A DNA stretch of 64,000 nt from Neobacillus jeddahensis (GCF_000612625.1 NZ_CCAS010000003.1:103027-167026), one strand, 5' to 3'; counted from the stretch's first letter, positions 50,962 through 60,278 are shown. Translations and numbers: made by a program. The notes: generated from the letters alone by a model not told the origin.

Positions 50962-52233
50962 TTATACGGGTAAACGAGTTTTTTGTTTTTCAAACACAGA
51001 AAACATTAGCCAGTATAATCCAGCGCTGACAAGGGCGAGTAGGCAAAGGATGATAAAGGTCCAGTCATAGCCAATCCAAACTGTCAGCGGAATTGACAGG
51101 GGTGCAATCGTTTTGGCGAGTGTGAAGCGTAAACTGGCTGCAGCGAAATATTGTCCACGGATATGGTCTGGTGCTAGCTTCGAAACAAAGCTTTGCTGCA
51201 GGCCGGCCCCCATCAACTCAGCAAAAGTAAACACAGCCATGGCGATAATTAGTCCCCAAATCCATTGTGTTTGGCTGAAAATGATAATCGAGATCGCATA
51301 AACAACTGAAGAAAGAACAAACACATTTCGTTCATTATATTTGCTCATCCATTTCGTAACAAATACCGTTAACAACGCAACAAAGAAACCATTTTCAGCT
51401 AAAACAAGCCCAAAAGCCTGTTCACCCTTGATTGCAACGCTCCAATCACCAATGGAAAATAGCTGCTGATTTTTCACAAAATCTTTAATATAAACGGGAA
51501 TCAATAGGTCCAATTGCATAAAGGTTTGACCGGCTAATATTCCTGCAATAATGAATAAAAGAAAGGCCCGATCCTTTACAATCAGTCCGTAATCTTTAAG
51601 CTGATTTGTTAAAAAGTCATACCATTTCCCATCACTAGATTGCGAGTAACGCCCCTGCATAGGAACGGTCTCACGTGTCAATTTTGCGAGAATAAAGCCT
51701 AGCATGATTCCGATGGCACCAGCGGAAAGTAATAGCTGGAAGCGATAATGAACATAGAAAATAGCGCCAAGGATCGGACCGATGACAACAGCAATATTAA
51801 TAGAAGTATAAAAAATGGCAAATACAGAGCTTCGATGTTTTTCCTCTACTAAATCTGCTACCATGGCTTGGCTAGCCGGCCAGTAAAAGGATCCGAACAC
51901 TCCAGCTAATGCAAAGGAGATAAATCCTAGCCATGGCGACTGTATCCAAGGCGAACTGGCGAGGGCAAAGCTTAAAAACGATAAACCTTGTCCAATCGCA
52001 GAAAGAACCATCATTCTTTTCCTGCCAAAACGATCCGCACAATAGCCGCCCATCAGGTTAGCAAGAACAGAAAATATTTGCGAAAAAACTAATAAAAAAC
52101 CAGCTTTATTTTTACCAAACGCTTCAGCAAAATAAATGGTCATAAATGGATAAAACATCCAAAAGGTAATGTTCAACATTGCTTCTGCAAATAGCCGAAC
52201 CTTTAAATTTGTATCCCAATCCCTTATCCTCAT
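50962..52233 (-). CDS. MFS transporter
   Basis: Major facilitator membrane transporter of 423 residues with about twelve helices. ATG 52233 follows GAGGA; an upstream start would add 11 codons. The A-type motif GGYCADRFGRKRMMVL sits between helices 2 and 3, and SQAMVADLVEEKHRSSVFA lies before helix 5. The group includes drug exporters (YttB/MdtH-like). No substrate can be named from sequence. It is divergent from topB. Confidence 0.87.
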   Translation of the reverse strand: MRIRDWDTNLKVRLFAEAMLNITFWMFYPFMTIYFAEAFGKNKAGFLLVFSQIFSVLANLMGGYCADRFGRKRMMVLSAIGQGLSFLSFALASSPWIQSPWLGFISFALAGVFGSFYWPASQAMVADLVEEKHRSSVFAIFYTSINIAVVIGPILGAIFYVHYRFQLLLSAGAIGIMLGFILAKLTRETVPMQGRYSQSSDGKWYDFLTNQLKDYGLIVKDRAFLLFIIAGILAGQTFMQLDLLIPVYIKDFVKNQQLFSIGDWSVAIKGEQAFGLVLAENGFFVALLTVFVTKWMSKYNERNVFVLSSVVYAISIIIFSQTQWIWGLIIAMAVFTFAELMGAGLQQSFVSKLAPDHIRGQYFAAASLRFTLAKTIAPLSIPLTVWIGYDWTFIILCLLALVSAGLYWLMFSVFEKQKTRLPV

Positions 52234-52437
52234 GATCGATCCTCGTTTCTTTCTATTACATGCCACTCCATCATACTATCCGGATGGAAGAGCATTCAAG
52301 AAAAAAGAAGGAATCGCTCGGATTGACCTACCGCTCCATGATTGCTTGATAATGAACGAAAGGCTTCGGAATAACTGAATCCATTCGAAACGTATGCTAT
52401 AGTTAACTTACGGAAATTTGAAAGGATGTTTTAAATT

Positions 52438-54627
52438 ATGTCAAAAAGTGTTGTTATTGCTGAAAAGCCTTCAGTGGCACGTGATATTGCACGAGTACTG
52501 AATTGTAATAAAAAAGGGAATGGGTTTCTTGAAGGCGATAAATATATCGTGACGTGGGCACTAGGCCATCTAGTCACCCTGGCTGATCCAGAAAATTATG
52601 ATGTGAAATATAAAACATGGAAATTAGAAGACCTGCCAATGCTGCCAGATCGGTTGAAATTGACGGTCATTAAGCAGTCTGGAAAACAGTTTCAAGCCGT
52701 GAAAAGTCAACTGATTCGGAGTGATGTCAATGGAATCATCGTTGCTACGGATGCAGGGAGAGAGGGAGAATTAGTGGCGCGCTGGATTATTGAGAAAGTA
52801 AAGATCAATAAACCGATTAAACGCCTATGGATCTCATCTGTTACCGATAAAGCCATTAAAGACGGCTTTGCAAACCTGAAGCCAGGTAAAGCCTATGACA
52901 ATTTATATGCTTCCGCTGTCGCGCGTTCAGAAGCGGACTGGTATATCGGTCTTAACGCGACACGGGCACTAACAACCCGATTCAATGCTCAATTGAACTG
53001 CGGTCGTGTTCAAACCCCAACGGTTGCCATGATTGCCGCACGTGATGAAGAGATTAGAAACTTCAAAGCTCAAACCTTTTACGGTATTGAGGCGCAAACA
53101 GCCGATAAATTAAAGCTGACATGGCAAGATGGTAAGGGGAACAGTCGTAGTTTTGATAAAGAAAAAATCGATGTGATTGTGAAAAAACTAGGTAATAAAA
53201 ACGCGATTGTAACGGAAATTGAAAAAAAGCCGAAGAAGTCATTCTCGCCAGGCCTGTATGACTTAACGGAATTACAGCGAGATGCCAATAAAATATTCGG
53301 TTATTCGGCGAAAGAAACGCTAAATATTATGCAAAAGTTGTATGAACAGCATAAAGTGTTAACGTACCCAAGGACAGATTCCCGGTTTATCTCAGCAGAT
53401 ATTGTCCCAACCATCCCAGAACGTCTAAAAGCATGTGGGATTGGCGAGTATCGATTATTGACAAGCAAGATCTTGAAAAAACCAATCAAGGCTTCGAAAT
53501 CGTTTGTAGATGATAGCAAGGTGTCTGATCACCATGCGATTATTCCAACTGAAGGATATGTGAACTTTTCTGCTTTTACAGATAAAGAACGAAAAATCTA
53601 TGATTTGGTGGTTAAACGGTTCCTATCCGTATTATTCCCAGCCTATGAGTACGAGCAATTAACGCTTCGGGCAAAAATCGGTGAGGAGAACTTCGTTGCG
53701 AGAGGGAAAACGATTTTATCGCTTGGCTGGAAAGAGGTTTACAATAATCGGCTGGATGAGGATGACGAGAGTGATGATCTGAAAGAACAGATTTTACCTC
53801 GAATTGAAAAAGGCGATACATTAAACGTGAAACTGATTGCCCAAACATCTGGTCAAACAAAGCCACCTGCACGTTTTAATGAAGCAACATTGTTATCGGC
53901 AATGGAAAATCCAACGAAATATATGGACACACAAAATAAGCAGCTGGCAGAAACGTTAAAATCGACGGGTGGACTCGGGACAGTTGCAACCCGGGCAGAT
54001 ATTATTGATAAGCTATTCAATTCATTCTTAATTGAAAAGCGCGGTAAGGATATTCACATCACATCTAAAGGTAAGCAATTGTTAGACTTAGTTCCTGAAG
54101 AGCTTAAATCTCCGACTTTGACGGCTGAATGGGAACAAAAGCTTGATCAAATTGCCCATGGCAAGTTGAAAAAAGATGTGTTTATTAGCGAAATGAAAAA
54201 CTACACCAAAGAAATCGTTGCTGAAATTAAGGCAAGTAATAAGAAGTATAAACATGACAATATTTCTACGAAAAATTGTCCAGACTGCGGAAAACCAATG
54301 CTTGAGGTGAATGGAAAAAAAGGTAAAATGCTTGTTTGCCAAGATCGCGAATGCGGCCATCGGAAAAATGTCGCTCGTGTCACGAATGCACGCTGCCCAC
54401 AATGCCATAAAAAATTGGAGTTACGTGGTGAAGGGGAAGGGCAAGTATTTGCATGTAAATGTGGTTATCGTGAAAAACTTTCTGTATTCCAGGCACGCCG
54501 TAAAAAAGAATCTGGCGGTAAGGTAGATAAACGGACAGTACAGAAGTATTTGAAAAACCAGCAAAAAGAAGAAGAACCATTGAATAATGCGTTAGCGGAA
54601 GCATTAAAAGGGCTAAAGTTTGATTAA
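52438..54627 (+). CDS. topB: DNA topoisomerase III
   Basis: Type IA topoisomerase of 729 residues that resolves single-strand links between DNA molecules. The TOPRIM domain is at the N-terminus (KSVVIAEKPSVARDIARVL; IVATDAGREGELVARWI). The catalytic tyrosine is in VLTYPRTDSRFIS, near residue 310. The C-terminus carries zinc-ribbon cysteines (NCPDCGKPM, LVCQDRECGH, ARCPQCHKKL, FACKCGY). Length and sequence match B. subtilis TopB. The gene is alone, behind AAAGGATG. Confidence 0.96.
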   Translation: MSKSVVIAEKPSVARDIARVLNCNKKGNGFLEGDKYIVTWALGHLVTLADPENYDVKYKTWKLEDLPMLPDRLKLTVIKQSGKQFQAVKSQLIRSDVNGIIVATDAGREGELVARWIIEKVKINKPIKRLWISSVTDKAIKDGFANLKPGKAYDNLYASAVARSEADWYIGLNATRALTTRFNAQLNCGRVQTPTVAMIAARDEEIRNFKAQTFYGIEAQTADKLKLTWQDGKGNSRSFDKEKIDVIVKKLGNKNAIVTEIEKKPKKSFSPGLYDLTELQRDANKIFGYSAKETLNIMQKLYEQHKVLTYPRTDSRFISADIVPTIPERLKACGIGEYRLLTSKILKKPIKASKSFVDDSKVSDHHAIIPTEGYVNFSAFTDKERKIYDLVVKRFLSVLFPAYEYEQLTLRAKIGEENFVARGKTILSLGWKEVYNNRLDEDDESDDLKEQILPRIEKGDTLNVKLIAQTSGQTKPPARFNEATLLSAMENPTKYMDTQNKQLAETLKSTGGLGTVATRADIIDKLFNSFLIEKRGKDIHITSKGKQLLDLVPEELKSPTLTAEWEQKLDQIAHGKLKKDVFISEMKNYTKEIVAEIKASNKKYKHDNISTKNCPDCGKPMLEVNGKKGKMLVCQDRECGHRKNVARVTNARCPQCHKKLELRGEGEGQVFACKCGYREKLSVFQARRKKESGGKVDKRTVQKYLKNQQKEEEPLNNALAEALKGLKFD

Positions 54628-54643
54628 CGTATTTTTCCAGAGA

Positions 54644-54680
54644 GGAGCTATTCATGATTCTTATGAATAGTTCCTATTTT
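54644..54680 (+). terminator. Terminator of topB
   Basis: GGAGCTATTCAT pairs with ATGAATAGTTCC (one G-U pair) over 7 bases, with TATTTTA after it. Confidence 0.8.
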
Positions 54681-54716
54681 ATGGAGAACCTATTTATTGG
54701 GTGTTAATTCCAATTT

Positions 54717-54850
54717 TTGTAGAATTATTACGGTCATTTGTAGATTTCCCCTTTATATTTGTAGAATAATCCATAATATTGTAGAATTCCTCTTCAAATT
54801 TGTAAAATTCTCTTTGATTTAAAAGAAGCCTACTACAAAGTTGTAAAACC
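54717..54850. repeat. Array of TTGTAGAAT units with a 21-bp period
   Basis: TTGTAGA/TTGTAAA begins at 54717, 54738, 54759, 54779 and 54800, and again at 54841, i.e. every 20-21 bp with one degenerate slot. Sequence between the units is pyrimidine- and AT-rich and not conserved. Solo copies of TTTGTAGAAT occur in other intergenic regions at 24003 and 59451. The array fills much of the 54628-55115 gap between topB and the hutH leader. Confidence 0.7.
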
Positions 54851-54913
54851 ACAACGACCCTTTTCTTTATTATCCTGCTAAAGTATTATCGTGCTAAAAT
54901 TCAGATAATTTAA

Positions 54914-54943
54914 TTGACAGGAAAGCTTTTCCTCACATACAAT
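54914..54943 (+). promoter_or_regulatory. Promoter of the hutH leader
   Basis: TTGACA and TACAAT are 18 bp apart. The spacer is an AGGAAA-GCT-TTTCCT palindrome that is weakly like a CcpA cre site but has GC where cre has CG. The predicted start of transcription is near 54950. Confidence 0.7.
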
Positions 54944-54987
54944 GATGATAAGTAGGATAGTATTATCGATAGAATGGAATGATACCC

Positions 54988-55059
54988 ATGCGGCATCCCA
55001 ATCATAAAGATCAAAATGCTCACATTCTTATAAAAGAGGCTGGACTCCCAATCAAGTAA
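54988..55059 (+). CDS. Putative 23-aa leader peptide of hutH
   Basis: A short frame starting MRHPNHKDQNAH with three histidine codons among its first twelve. It ends with a TAA inside the loop of the terminator hairpin at 55032-55085. A ribosome that reads it would cover the 5' arm of that hairpin. The ribosome site is poor (GGAATG). Its position suggests transcription attenuation linked to translation, but the frame could be chance. Confidence 0.35.
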   Translation: MRHPNHKDQNAHILIKEAGLPIK

Positions 55060-55085
55060 GATTCGGAATCCAGCCTCTTTCTTTA
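55032..55085 (+). terminator. Leader terminator upstream of hutH
   Basis: AAAGAGGCTGGA pairs exactly with TCCAGCCTCTTT over a 24-base loop, followed by CTTTATT. It lies between the promoter at 54914 and the hutH start, so hutH expression needs read-through. HutP-like antitermination is the known way in B. subtilis, but the spaced NAG triplets were not clearly seen. Confidence 0.75.
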
Positions 55086-55115
55086 TTGTACTAAATTGGT
55101 AGAGGAGCGGGATAT

Positions 55116-56633
55116 ATGATTACATTAACGGGTAATAGTTTAACATTGGAGCAAATGAAGGCTATTTTATTTCGAAAGGAAAAGGTAACCGCCTCTGGCA
55201 AGAGCATGGAAGCTGTGTTCAAGAGCAGAGAAGCAGTGGAAAGAATCGTTTCTGAATCTAGAGTGGTATATGGAATAACGACAGGTTTTGGGAAATTCAG
55301 CGATGTCTTAATTGATAAAGACCATGTTCAAGACCTACAGCTTAATTTAATTCGCTCCCATGCCTGTGGAGTGGGTGAGCCCTTTCCTGAGGTAGTGGCA
55401 AAAGCAATGGTGCTTCTCCGCGCCAACGCACTGTTAAAGGGATATTCGGGAATAAGGCCCCTTGTGATTGAAAAATTGTTAGAGTTAGTCAATAAGGAGA
55501 TCATTCCAGTCATCCCACAGCAAGGCTCACTTGGTGCCAGTGGTGACCTAGCCCCGCTTTCCCACTTAGCGTTAGTGTTAATTGGCGAAGGTGAAGTATT
55601 TTACAAAGGAAAACGGACCGAATCTATTGTGGCACTACAACAAGAAGGAATCGTTCCCGTCATTTTGGAGGCAAAGGAAGGCCTTGCTCTTATCAATGGT
55701 ACCCAGGCGATGACAGCTATGGGGGTGGTTGGCTATTTGGAAGCCGAGCAATTAGCATTTGAGAGTGAATTGATTGCCTCGATGACAATCGAAGGACTGA
55801 ACGGTATCATAGACGCCTTTGCTGAAGAGGTTCAAGTGGCCAGAGGTTACCAACAGCAGATTGACACCGCAGCAAGAATCCGTCACTACTTAAGTGATAG
55901 TTTATTAACCTCACAGCAGGGTGAAATAAGAGTTCAGGATGCTTACTCGCTCCGTTGTATTCCACAGGTACACGGTGCTTCATGGCAAGCGCTTGATTAT
56001 GTGAAAGAAAAATTAGAGATTGAAATGAACGCAGCCACTGATAATCCGTTAATTTTTGATGACGGTGAAAAAGTTATCTCTGGAGGGAATTTCCATGGGC
56101 AGCCAATTGCCTTTGCGATGGATTTTATGAAAATAGCTGTAGCAGAATTAGCGAATATTTCAGAGCGACGAATTGAAAGGTTAGTTAATCCACAGCTAAA
56201 TGATCTGCCGCCGTTCTTGAGCCCTGAGCCAGGATTACAATCAGGGGCGATGATTATGCAATATGCTGCTGCAGCACTTGTGTCTGAGAATAAAACACTT
56301 GCCCATCCAGCTAGCGTAGATTCAATTCCCTCTTCCGCGAATCAGGAAGACCATGTCAGCATGGGTACCATCGCATCAAGGCATGCCTATCAAATTATTC
56401 AAAACGTAAGAAGAGTTCTCGCCATTGAGTTTATTTGTGCAATGCAAGCGGTCGAATTCCGGGGAATAGAGAAAATGGCGACACAGACAAGATTGTTTTT
56501 TGAGAAAGGTCGTGCACAGGTCCCATCGATTAAGCAAGATCGTATTTTCTCAAAGGATATTGAAAAAGCATCTGAATGGTTAAAGACGATAGAATTTAGT
56601 CAATTTAGTAAAGATTTAACCTTGGAAAAATAA
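55116..56633 (+). CDS. hutH: Histidine ammonia-lyase
   Basis: Converts histidine to urocanate and ammonia, the first step of histidine breakdown. The 505 residues match HutH of B. subtilis. Ala-Ser-Gly of [16 protein letters not shown] (about residues 142-144) forms the MIO cofactor, and the catalytic tyrosine lies in [12 protein letters not shown]. The other hut genes are not adjacent, so either they lie elsewhere or this lyase acts alone. Expression is probably controlled by a leader terminator at 55032-55085. ATG 55116 follows GAGGAGCGGG. Confidence 0.94.
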   Translation: MITLTGNSLTLEQMKAILFRKEKVTASGKSMEAVFKSREAVERIVSESRVVYGITTGFGKFSDVLIDKDHVQDLQLNLIRSHACGVGEPFPEVVAKAMVLLRANALLKGYSGIRPLVIEKLLELVNKEIIPVIPQQGSLGASGDLAPLSHLALVLIGEGEVFYKGKRTESIVALQQEGIVPVILEAKEGLALINGTQAMTAMGVVGYLEAEQLAFESELIASMTIEGLNGIIDAFAEEVQVARGYQQQIDTAARIRHYLSDSLLTSQQGEIRVQDAYSLRCIPQVHGASWQALDYVKEKLEIEMNAATDNPLIFDDGEKVISGGNFHGQPIAFAMDFMKIAVAELANISERRIERLVNPQLNDLPPFLSPEPGLQSGAMIMQYAAAALVSENKTLAHPASVDSIPSSANQEDHVSMGTIASRHAYQIIQNVRRVLAIEFICAMQAVEFRGIEKMATQTRLFFEKGRAQVPSIKQDRIFSKDIEKASEWLKTIEFSQFSKDLTLEK

Positions 56634-56639
56634 AGAGGA

Positions 56640-56670
56640 AAAAGGCGTGAATGGTTCACGCCTTTTACTT
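56640..56670. terminator. Terminator between hutH and facing small gene
   Basis: AAAAGGCGTGAA-TGG-TTCACGCCTTTT is a perfect stem with usable tails on both strands. Confidence 0.88.
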
Positions 56671-56868
56671 CATATGATTGGGGAGCCAGCTTCCTGTATC
56701 TTCTCGTCGCTCATCGTCATCCTCGACTCTATTTTTAAATGCTTCTTGGGTGACAATAAGTTCTTCATCCCCAATCGCTTCTTTTACATGCTTTTCCGTC
56801 AGACTGTCTTCTGGGAAATTGCCTGGATGATTCTTTTTCTTGTGTTCAAAATGTTCTCCACGTGCCAA
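56665..56868 (-). CDS. Small acidic hydrophilic protein
   Basis: A 67-residue protein read from TTG 56868, which has AAAGGAG 8 bases ahead. The product is fully hydrophilic (MARGEHFEHKKKNHPGNFPE onward) with an acidic second half, FKNRVEDDDERRED. No domain or family is recognised. It faces hutH across a shared terminator. Confidence 0.5.
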   Translation of the reverse strand: MARGEHFEHKKKNHPGNFPEDSLTEKHVKEAIGDEELIVTQEAFKNRVEDDDERREDTGSWLPNHMK

Positions 56869-56933
56869 AGTCAACACTCCTTTCGTCTACGCAAGTAGTC
56901 TTCCCAAACACGGGCAAAAAATTACGGATAGAT

Positions 56934-56983
56934 AGAAAAAAGCTGGCAGATGAAGTGGATCTTTCACTCATCACCAGCTTTTT
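56934..56983 (-). terminator. Terminator of the 39-aa membrane protein gene
   Basis: On the reverse strand, AAAAAGCTGG pairs with CCAGCTTTTT across a 28-base loop that holds further GATGA/TCATC pairing, then TTC. Its 5' arm overlaps the end of the gene. Confidence 0.65.
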
Positions 56984-57083
56984 CTTGTTGTTTATCGGGT
57001 TTGCAGATTCGGTCAAGGAAAAAGCCAGCAAACACAATAAAAGCAATTGGAATGGCAAAGTTTAACACATGAATCACGGTCAT
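56964..57083 (-). CDS. 39-aa single-helix membrane protein
   Basis: A short gene with AGGGAG about 12 bases ahead of ATG and a terminator at its end. The product has one helix (NFAIPIAFIVFAGFFLD) and a charged tail, CKPDKQQEKAGDE. It is similar in style to the 49-residue protein at 36580. The function is unknown. Confidence 0.5.
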   Translation of the reverse strand: MTVIHVLNFAIPIAFIVFAGFFLDRICKPDKQQEKAGDE

Positions 57084-57362
57084 GAGTCAGCTTCACTCCC
57101 TATTTGTTTGAATATTAATAATATTAAGTTTATTTATATGTTGTTTATATTATATGCCATATGTCACAAAATAGACAAATTTTTTATCATAAATGTATAA
57201 AAGACTTTAATACATAAACCTTTCATCGACGTTTTTTGCATTCTATTTTCAATTAATTTCATTTTTCTACACAAGGATTTTTGGAGTTAATAGCGTAATA
57301 GTTAAGTAGAGAATGTTATCGCAATTCTGACTCATCTAACTATGGTTCCAGAGGAGTTGACC

Positions 57363-58484
57363 TTGACAATGCAAAAACAGGAAATGAACATTTTAGAGAT
57401 GATCAAAGCAAATCCGTTTATTACAGAAATTGAAATCGCTGAACAGACTGGCTATCCACTCTTAGAGGTCAGTGAAATAATTTCTTTACTTATTCAAACA
57501 AGGCAAATTGTTGGACGTTCTTTTGTGCTTCCAGAGGAAAAGAGTATCCTCTGTATTGGCGGTGCCAACGTTGACCGAAAAATCCAAACACTGAAACACC
57601 TAGAATACGGAACCTCAAATCCCGCCATAAGTACAAAAACAAGAGGTGGTGTAGCACGAAATATCGCTGAAAATTCAGGGAGAATCGGTCTTAAGACGAC
57701 ATTATTAGCCTGTGTGGGTGCGGATTCTGAAGGTGAGTGGCTCCTAAAAAATACGAAAGAGTTTGTAGATATAGCTCCAACAGAACTGGTTAAAGGAAAA
57801 TCAACAGGCACATATACTGCTGTGCTGGATGAAGATGGAGAAATGGCGATCGCTCTGGCAGATATGGAAATTTACAATGAAGTTGACGACCGTTTTTTTG
57901 GGAAAAATCGGTCTTATATCGAAAATGCCAAAATGATTTTGTTGGATACGAATTTTCCCGCAACGGTCATTAGCCAAGTGATCAATCACTGTAAAATATG
58001 TGGTATCCCGATTTGTATTGCAACGGTATCAGCGCCAAAAACGGCAAAATTACCCGAGTCTTTGGAAGGGGTTACATGGTTAATAGCCAATCATAAAGAG
58101 GCTGAAGCCCTGGCTAAGCTAGAGATTGCATCAGAAGGAGATTTCTACCGAGCAGCTGAAGTTATTTTGAACAAGGGCGCAGAAAAAGTGGTGATTACAA
58201 GGGGAGAGAAAGGATTAATTTATTTTACAAAAGATGGTGAAGCAGGCGCGATCATCCCACCTTGTGTGCCGGTTGTTGACGTCACAGGTGCAGGGGATTC
58301 ATTAATAGCGGGAATATTATTCGGCTATTTAAAAGGCCTTAGCACAGAAGACGCCTGCAAAATTGGCGTTACTTGTTCATTGATTACCCTACAGACGAGC
58401 GATACCGTAAGTCCCGAGTTAAATCAACAAACATTGCAGGAGAATTTTCAAAAATACTTCAGTAAGGGAGTCAGCCAACGATGA
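57363..58484 (+). CDS. psuK: Pseudouridine kinase, PfkB family with N-terminal HTH
   Basis: Kinase that phosphorylates pseudouridine to its 5'-phosphate for the glycosidase encoded next. The start is taken as TTG 57363, six bases after GAGGAG; ATG 57369 is also possible. Residues 1-50 form a small helix-turn-helix ([25 protein letters not shown]), as is common in this group. The PfkB domain follows with [13 protein letters not shown] and the ATP/anion-hole signature [17 protein letters not shown]. The psuG partner overlaps by 4 bases, which fixes the substrate with good confidence. Confidence 0.9.
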   Translation: MTMQKQEMNILEMIKANPFITEIEIAEQTGYPLLEVSEIISLLIQTRQIVGRSFVLPEEKSILCIGGANVDRKIQTLKHLEYGTSNPAISTKTRGGVARNIAENSGRIGLKTTLLACVGADSEGEWLLKNTKEFVDIAPTELVKGKSTGTYTAVLDEDGEMAIALADMEIYNEVDDRFFGKNRSYIENAKMILLDTNFPATVISQVINHCKICGIPICIATVSAPKTAKLPESLEGVTWLIANHKEAEALAKLEIASEGDFYRAAEVILNKGAEKVVITRGEKGLIYFTKDGEAGAIIPPCVPVVDVTGAGDSLIAGILFGYLKGLSTEDACKIGVTCSLITLQTSDTVSPELNQQTLQENFQKYFSKGVSQR

Positions 58485-59398
58485 ATCCATCCTATATTAC
58501 TTTTTCAGAGAGAGTTTTAGCGGCAAGGAAGGAAGGACGACCGATTGTTGCCCTTGAATCAACGATTATATCGCATGGGATGCCGTATCCTGAAAATATG
58601 AATACAGCCAGGGAAGTCGAAGAAATAATTCGTCAAAATGGTGCTGAACCGGCAACAATCGCCATTATAAATGGAAAAATTAAAATTGGTTTAGCGGATA
58701 ATGAATTAGAATTCCTAGCAACAAGCAAAGAAATTATGAAAGCGAGTCGGCGCGACCTTCCATATCTTCTTGCGACCAACAAACATGGAGCCACAACGGT
58801 CGCTGCCACGATGATTTGTGCTGCCATGGCAGGGATTCAAGTATTTGTAACGGGAGGAATTGGGGGTGTTCATCGGGAGGCAGTGGTGACCATGGATATT
58901 TCCGCGGATTTGCAGGAATTAGCGAAAACGAACGTGGCCGTGGTTTGTGCGGGGGCCAAATCAATTCTTGATCTAGGACTAACAATGGAGTATTTAGAAA
59001 CGAATGGGGTTCCGGTGATTGGATATCAAACAGATGTCCTTCCAGCCTTTTATACGAGGAGGAGTCCATTCACAGTAAACTATCGTTTGAATACGCCAGA
59101 TGAAGTAGCTTCACTGATACAGGCAAAATGGAATCTAGGTCTAGAGGGAGGAGTCGTTATTGCGAATCCGATTCCAGAAGAATTTGCGATGGAGGAAGCC
59201 TTTATTAATAATGTGATGGACATGGCATTAAGTGAGGCCAAGAAAGCGGGCATCAACGGAAAAGAGGTCACCCCATTCCTATTAGGAAAGGTAAAAGAAT
59301 TAACGAAAGGAACGAGCCTCGAGGCAAATATTGCTTTGGTCAAACACAACGCTGAAATCGGCGCAAAAATCGCGGCTTGTTTAACAACTAGAATATGA
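58481..59398 (+). CDS. psuG: Pseudouridine-5'-phosphate glycosidase
   Basis: Breaks the C-C glycosidic bond of pseudouridine 5'-phosphate to give uracil and ribose 5-phosphate. The 305 residues match E. coli PsuG (YeiN), with [17 protein letters not shown] near the N-terminus, the catalytic-lysine region [12 protein letters not shown] and [11 protein letters not shown]. The start overlaps psuK (ATGA). The pair allows salvage of modified nucleosides from RNA. Confidence 0.94.
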   Translation: MNPSYITFSERVLAARKEGRPIVALESTIISHGMPYPENMNTAREVEEIIRQNGAEPATIAIINGKIKIGLADNELEFLATSKEIMKASRRDLPYLLATNKHGATTVAATMICAAMAGIQVFVTGGIGGVHREAVVTMDISADLQELAKTNVAVVCAGAKSILDLGLTMEYLETNGVPVIGYQTDVLPAFYTRRSPFTVNYRLNTPDEVASLIQAKWNLGLEGGVVIANPIPEEFAMEEAFINNVMDMALSEAKKAGINGKEVTPFLLGKVKELTKGTSLEANIALVKHNAEIGAKIAACLTTRI

Positions 59399-59406
59399 AT
59401 GAAGTC

Positions 59407-59437
59407 AGGGTGGAAAATAAATTCCTCCCTTTTTTTA
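59407..59437 (+). terminator. Terminator of psuKG
   Basis: AGGGTGGAA pairs with TTCCTCCCT (one mismatch) over 6 bases, followed by seven T. Confidence 0.82.
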
Positions 59438-59513
59438 TATCGGTGGTTTTTTTGTAGAATATTGTTGGATTTTGAGATAAAAAGTTATTAGAAAATTTTT
59501 AAAAGTGACAAAA

Positions 59514-59547
59514 TATAACACCCTGTTATAAAAGGACTATATATAAT
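59514..59547 (+). promoter_or_regulatory. Promoter region of sinI with perfect palindrome
   Basis: TATAACA-CCC-TGTTATA (59514-59530) is a perfect inverted repeat located where a -35 should be, and TATAAT follows at 59542-59547. The absence of a -35 suggests a regulated promoter. The factor is not identified. Confidence 0.5.
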
Positions 59548-59619
59548 AAACCTATCAGTTAAATTAAGTAAATGGACCTGCAACGAAAGCACGAAAAAAC
59601 GTATCAGTGGTATTCATAA

Positions 59620-59722
59620 TTAGGTCAGACACAGAAAAAGGCAAACTTGCTGAAAAGCAAGGACGCAAAGCCGAGGATCTAAGGCAAGGTGCATACATTG
59701 CTAGGATGGCCGGGCTACCTGG
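59620..59722 (+). promoter_or_regulatory. Cyclic-di-GMP-I (GEMM) riboswitch
   Basis: Conserved GEMM elements are present in order: AGGTCAGACACAG, GGCAAA, a stem CTTGCT-GAAA-AGCAAG with the GAAA tetraloop, GGACGCAAAGCC, CTAAGG, and the 3' strand AGGATGGCCGGGCTACC. P1 forms between AGGT (59622) and ACCT (59717). Behind it, CCTGGAATAC can pair with GTATTTTAGG (59718-59742), which reaches into the AGGGGTG ribosome site of sinI. The 3' strand of P1 overlaps that hairpin, so ligand binding could free the ribosome site (an ON switch). The direction is inferred. Confidence 0.93.
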
Positions 59723-59752
59723 AATACGAAATGTATTTTAGGGGTGAGAGTA

Positions 59753-59878
59753 ATGGTTATTACAGAAAGAGATGTGGAAGTAATCGATCAGGACTGGATG
59801 GCACTAATAGTAGAGGCAAAGGAACTAGGACTAACAATAGAAGATGTTCGTGATTTTCTAACTGGTGAAAATCAATAA
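59753..59878 (+). CDS. sinI: SinI-family antirepressor
   Basis: A 41-residue protein whose core, VIDQDWMALIVEAKELGLTIEDVRDFL, matches the dimerisation segment of B. subtilis SinI (LDQEWVELMVEAKE-type). It should bind SinR and remove it from biofilm gene operators. It is shorter than the 57-residue B. subtilis protein, lacking the C-terminal tail. The ribosome site AGGGGTGAG follows a c-di-GMP-I riboswitch. SinR is encoded 70 bases downstream in the opposite direction, not in the usual tandem order. Confidence 0.88.
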   Translation: MVITERDVEVIDQDWMALIVEAKELGLTIEDVRDFLTGENQ

Positions 59879-59901
59879 AACTAACATGTACATACAAAAT
59901 T

Positions 59902-59946
59902 AAAAAGCATTCAACAAAAAATGACATTTTTTGTTGAATGCTTTTC
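59902..59946. terminator. Bidirectional terminator between sinI and sinR
   Basis: A perfect stem of about 20 bp around a 3-base centre (AAAAGCATTCAACAAAAAAT and its complement) that serves both convergent genes. Confidence 0.92.
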
Positions 59947-59948
59947 GT

Positions 59949-60278
59949 TTATTCCTCATTATTTTGTGTAATCCGCCACTTATTAAATTCAAGGAAATCA
60001 CGAAATTGGTCCTTTGATACTCCTGATGACATGGCTTCTTTGACTAGGTTCATCCAATCGCTATCTAATTCTTCCTTATCGATTTGCTCGTGAATTAAAT
60101 GTTCGATGGGCAAATTTAAGACGGCAGCAATTTTTTCGAGAAATTGAATAGAGGGATTTTTTTGTAAATTTCTTTCCAGTGAACTTAAATATGATTTAGC
60201 AACTCCTGCTTGTTCAGCAAGCTCGGAAAGTGACATTTTCTTTTCTAAGCGGAATTTTTTTACGCGGTCACCAATCAT
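59949..60278 (-). CDS. sinR: SinR-family transcription regulator
   Basis: A 109-residue regulator. Residues 1-65 are an HTH_3 domain (MSLSELAEQAGVAKSYLSSLERNLQ) nearly identical to SinR of B. subtilis; residues 74-105 are the SinI-type oligomerisation domain (SDWMNLVKEAMSSGVSKDQFRDFLEFNKWR). In B. subtilis it represses matrix genes and is held off by SinI. ATG 60278 has a modest AGGTG site. The gene is convergent with sinI, so the two are controlled separately here. Confidence 0.92.
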   Translation of the reverse strand: MIGDRVKKFRLEKKMSLSELAEQAGVAKSYLSSLERNLQKNPSIQFLEKIAAVLNLPIEHLIHEQIDKEELDSDWMNLVKEAMSSGVSKDQFRDFLEFNKWRITQNNEE

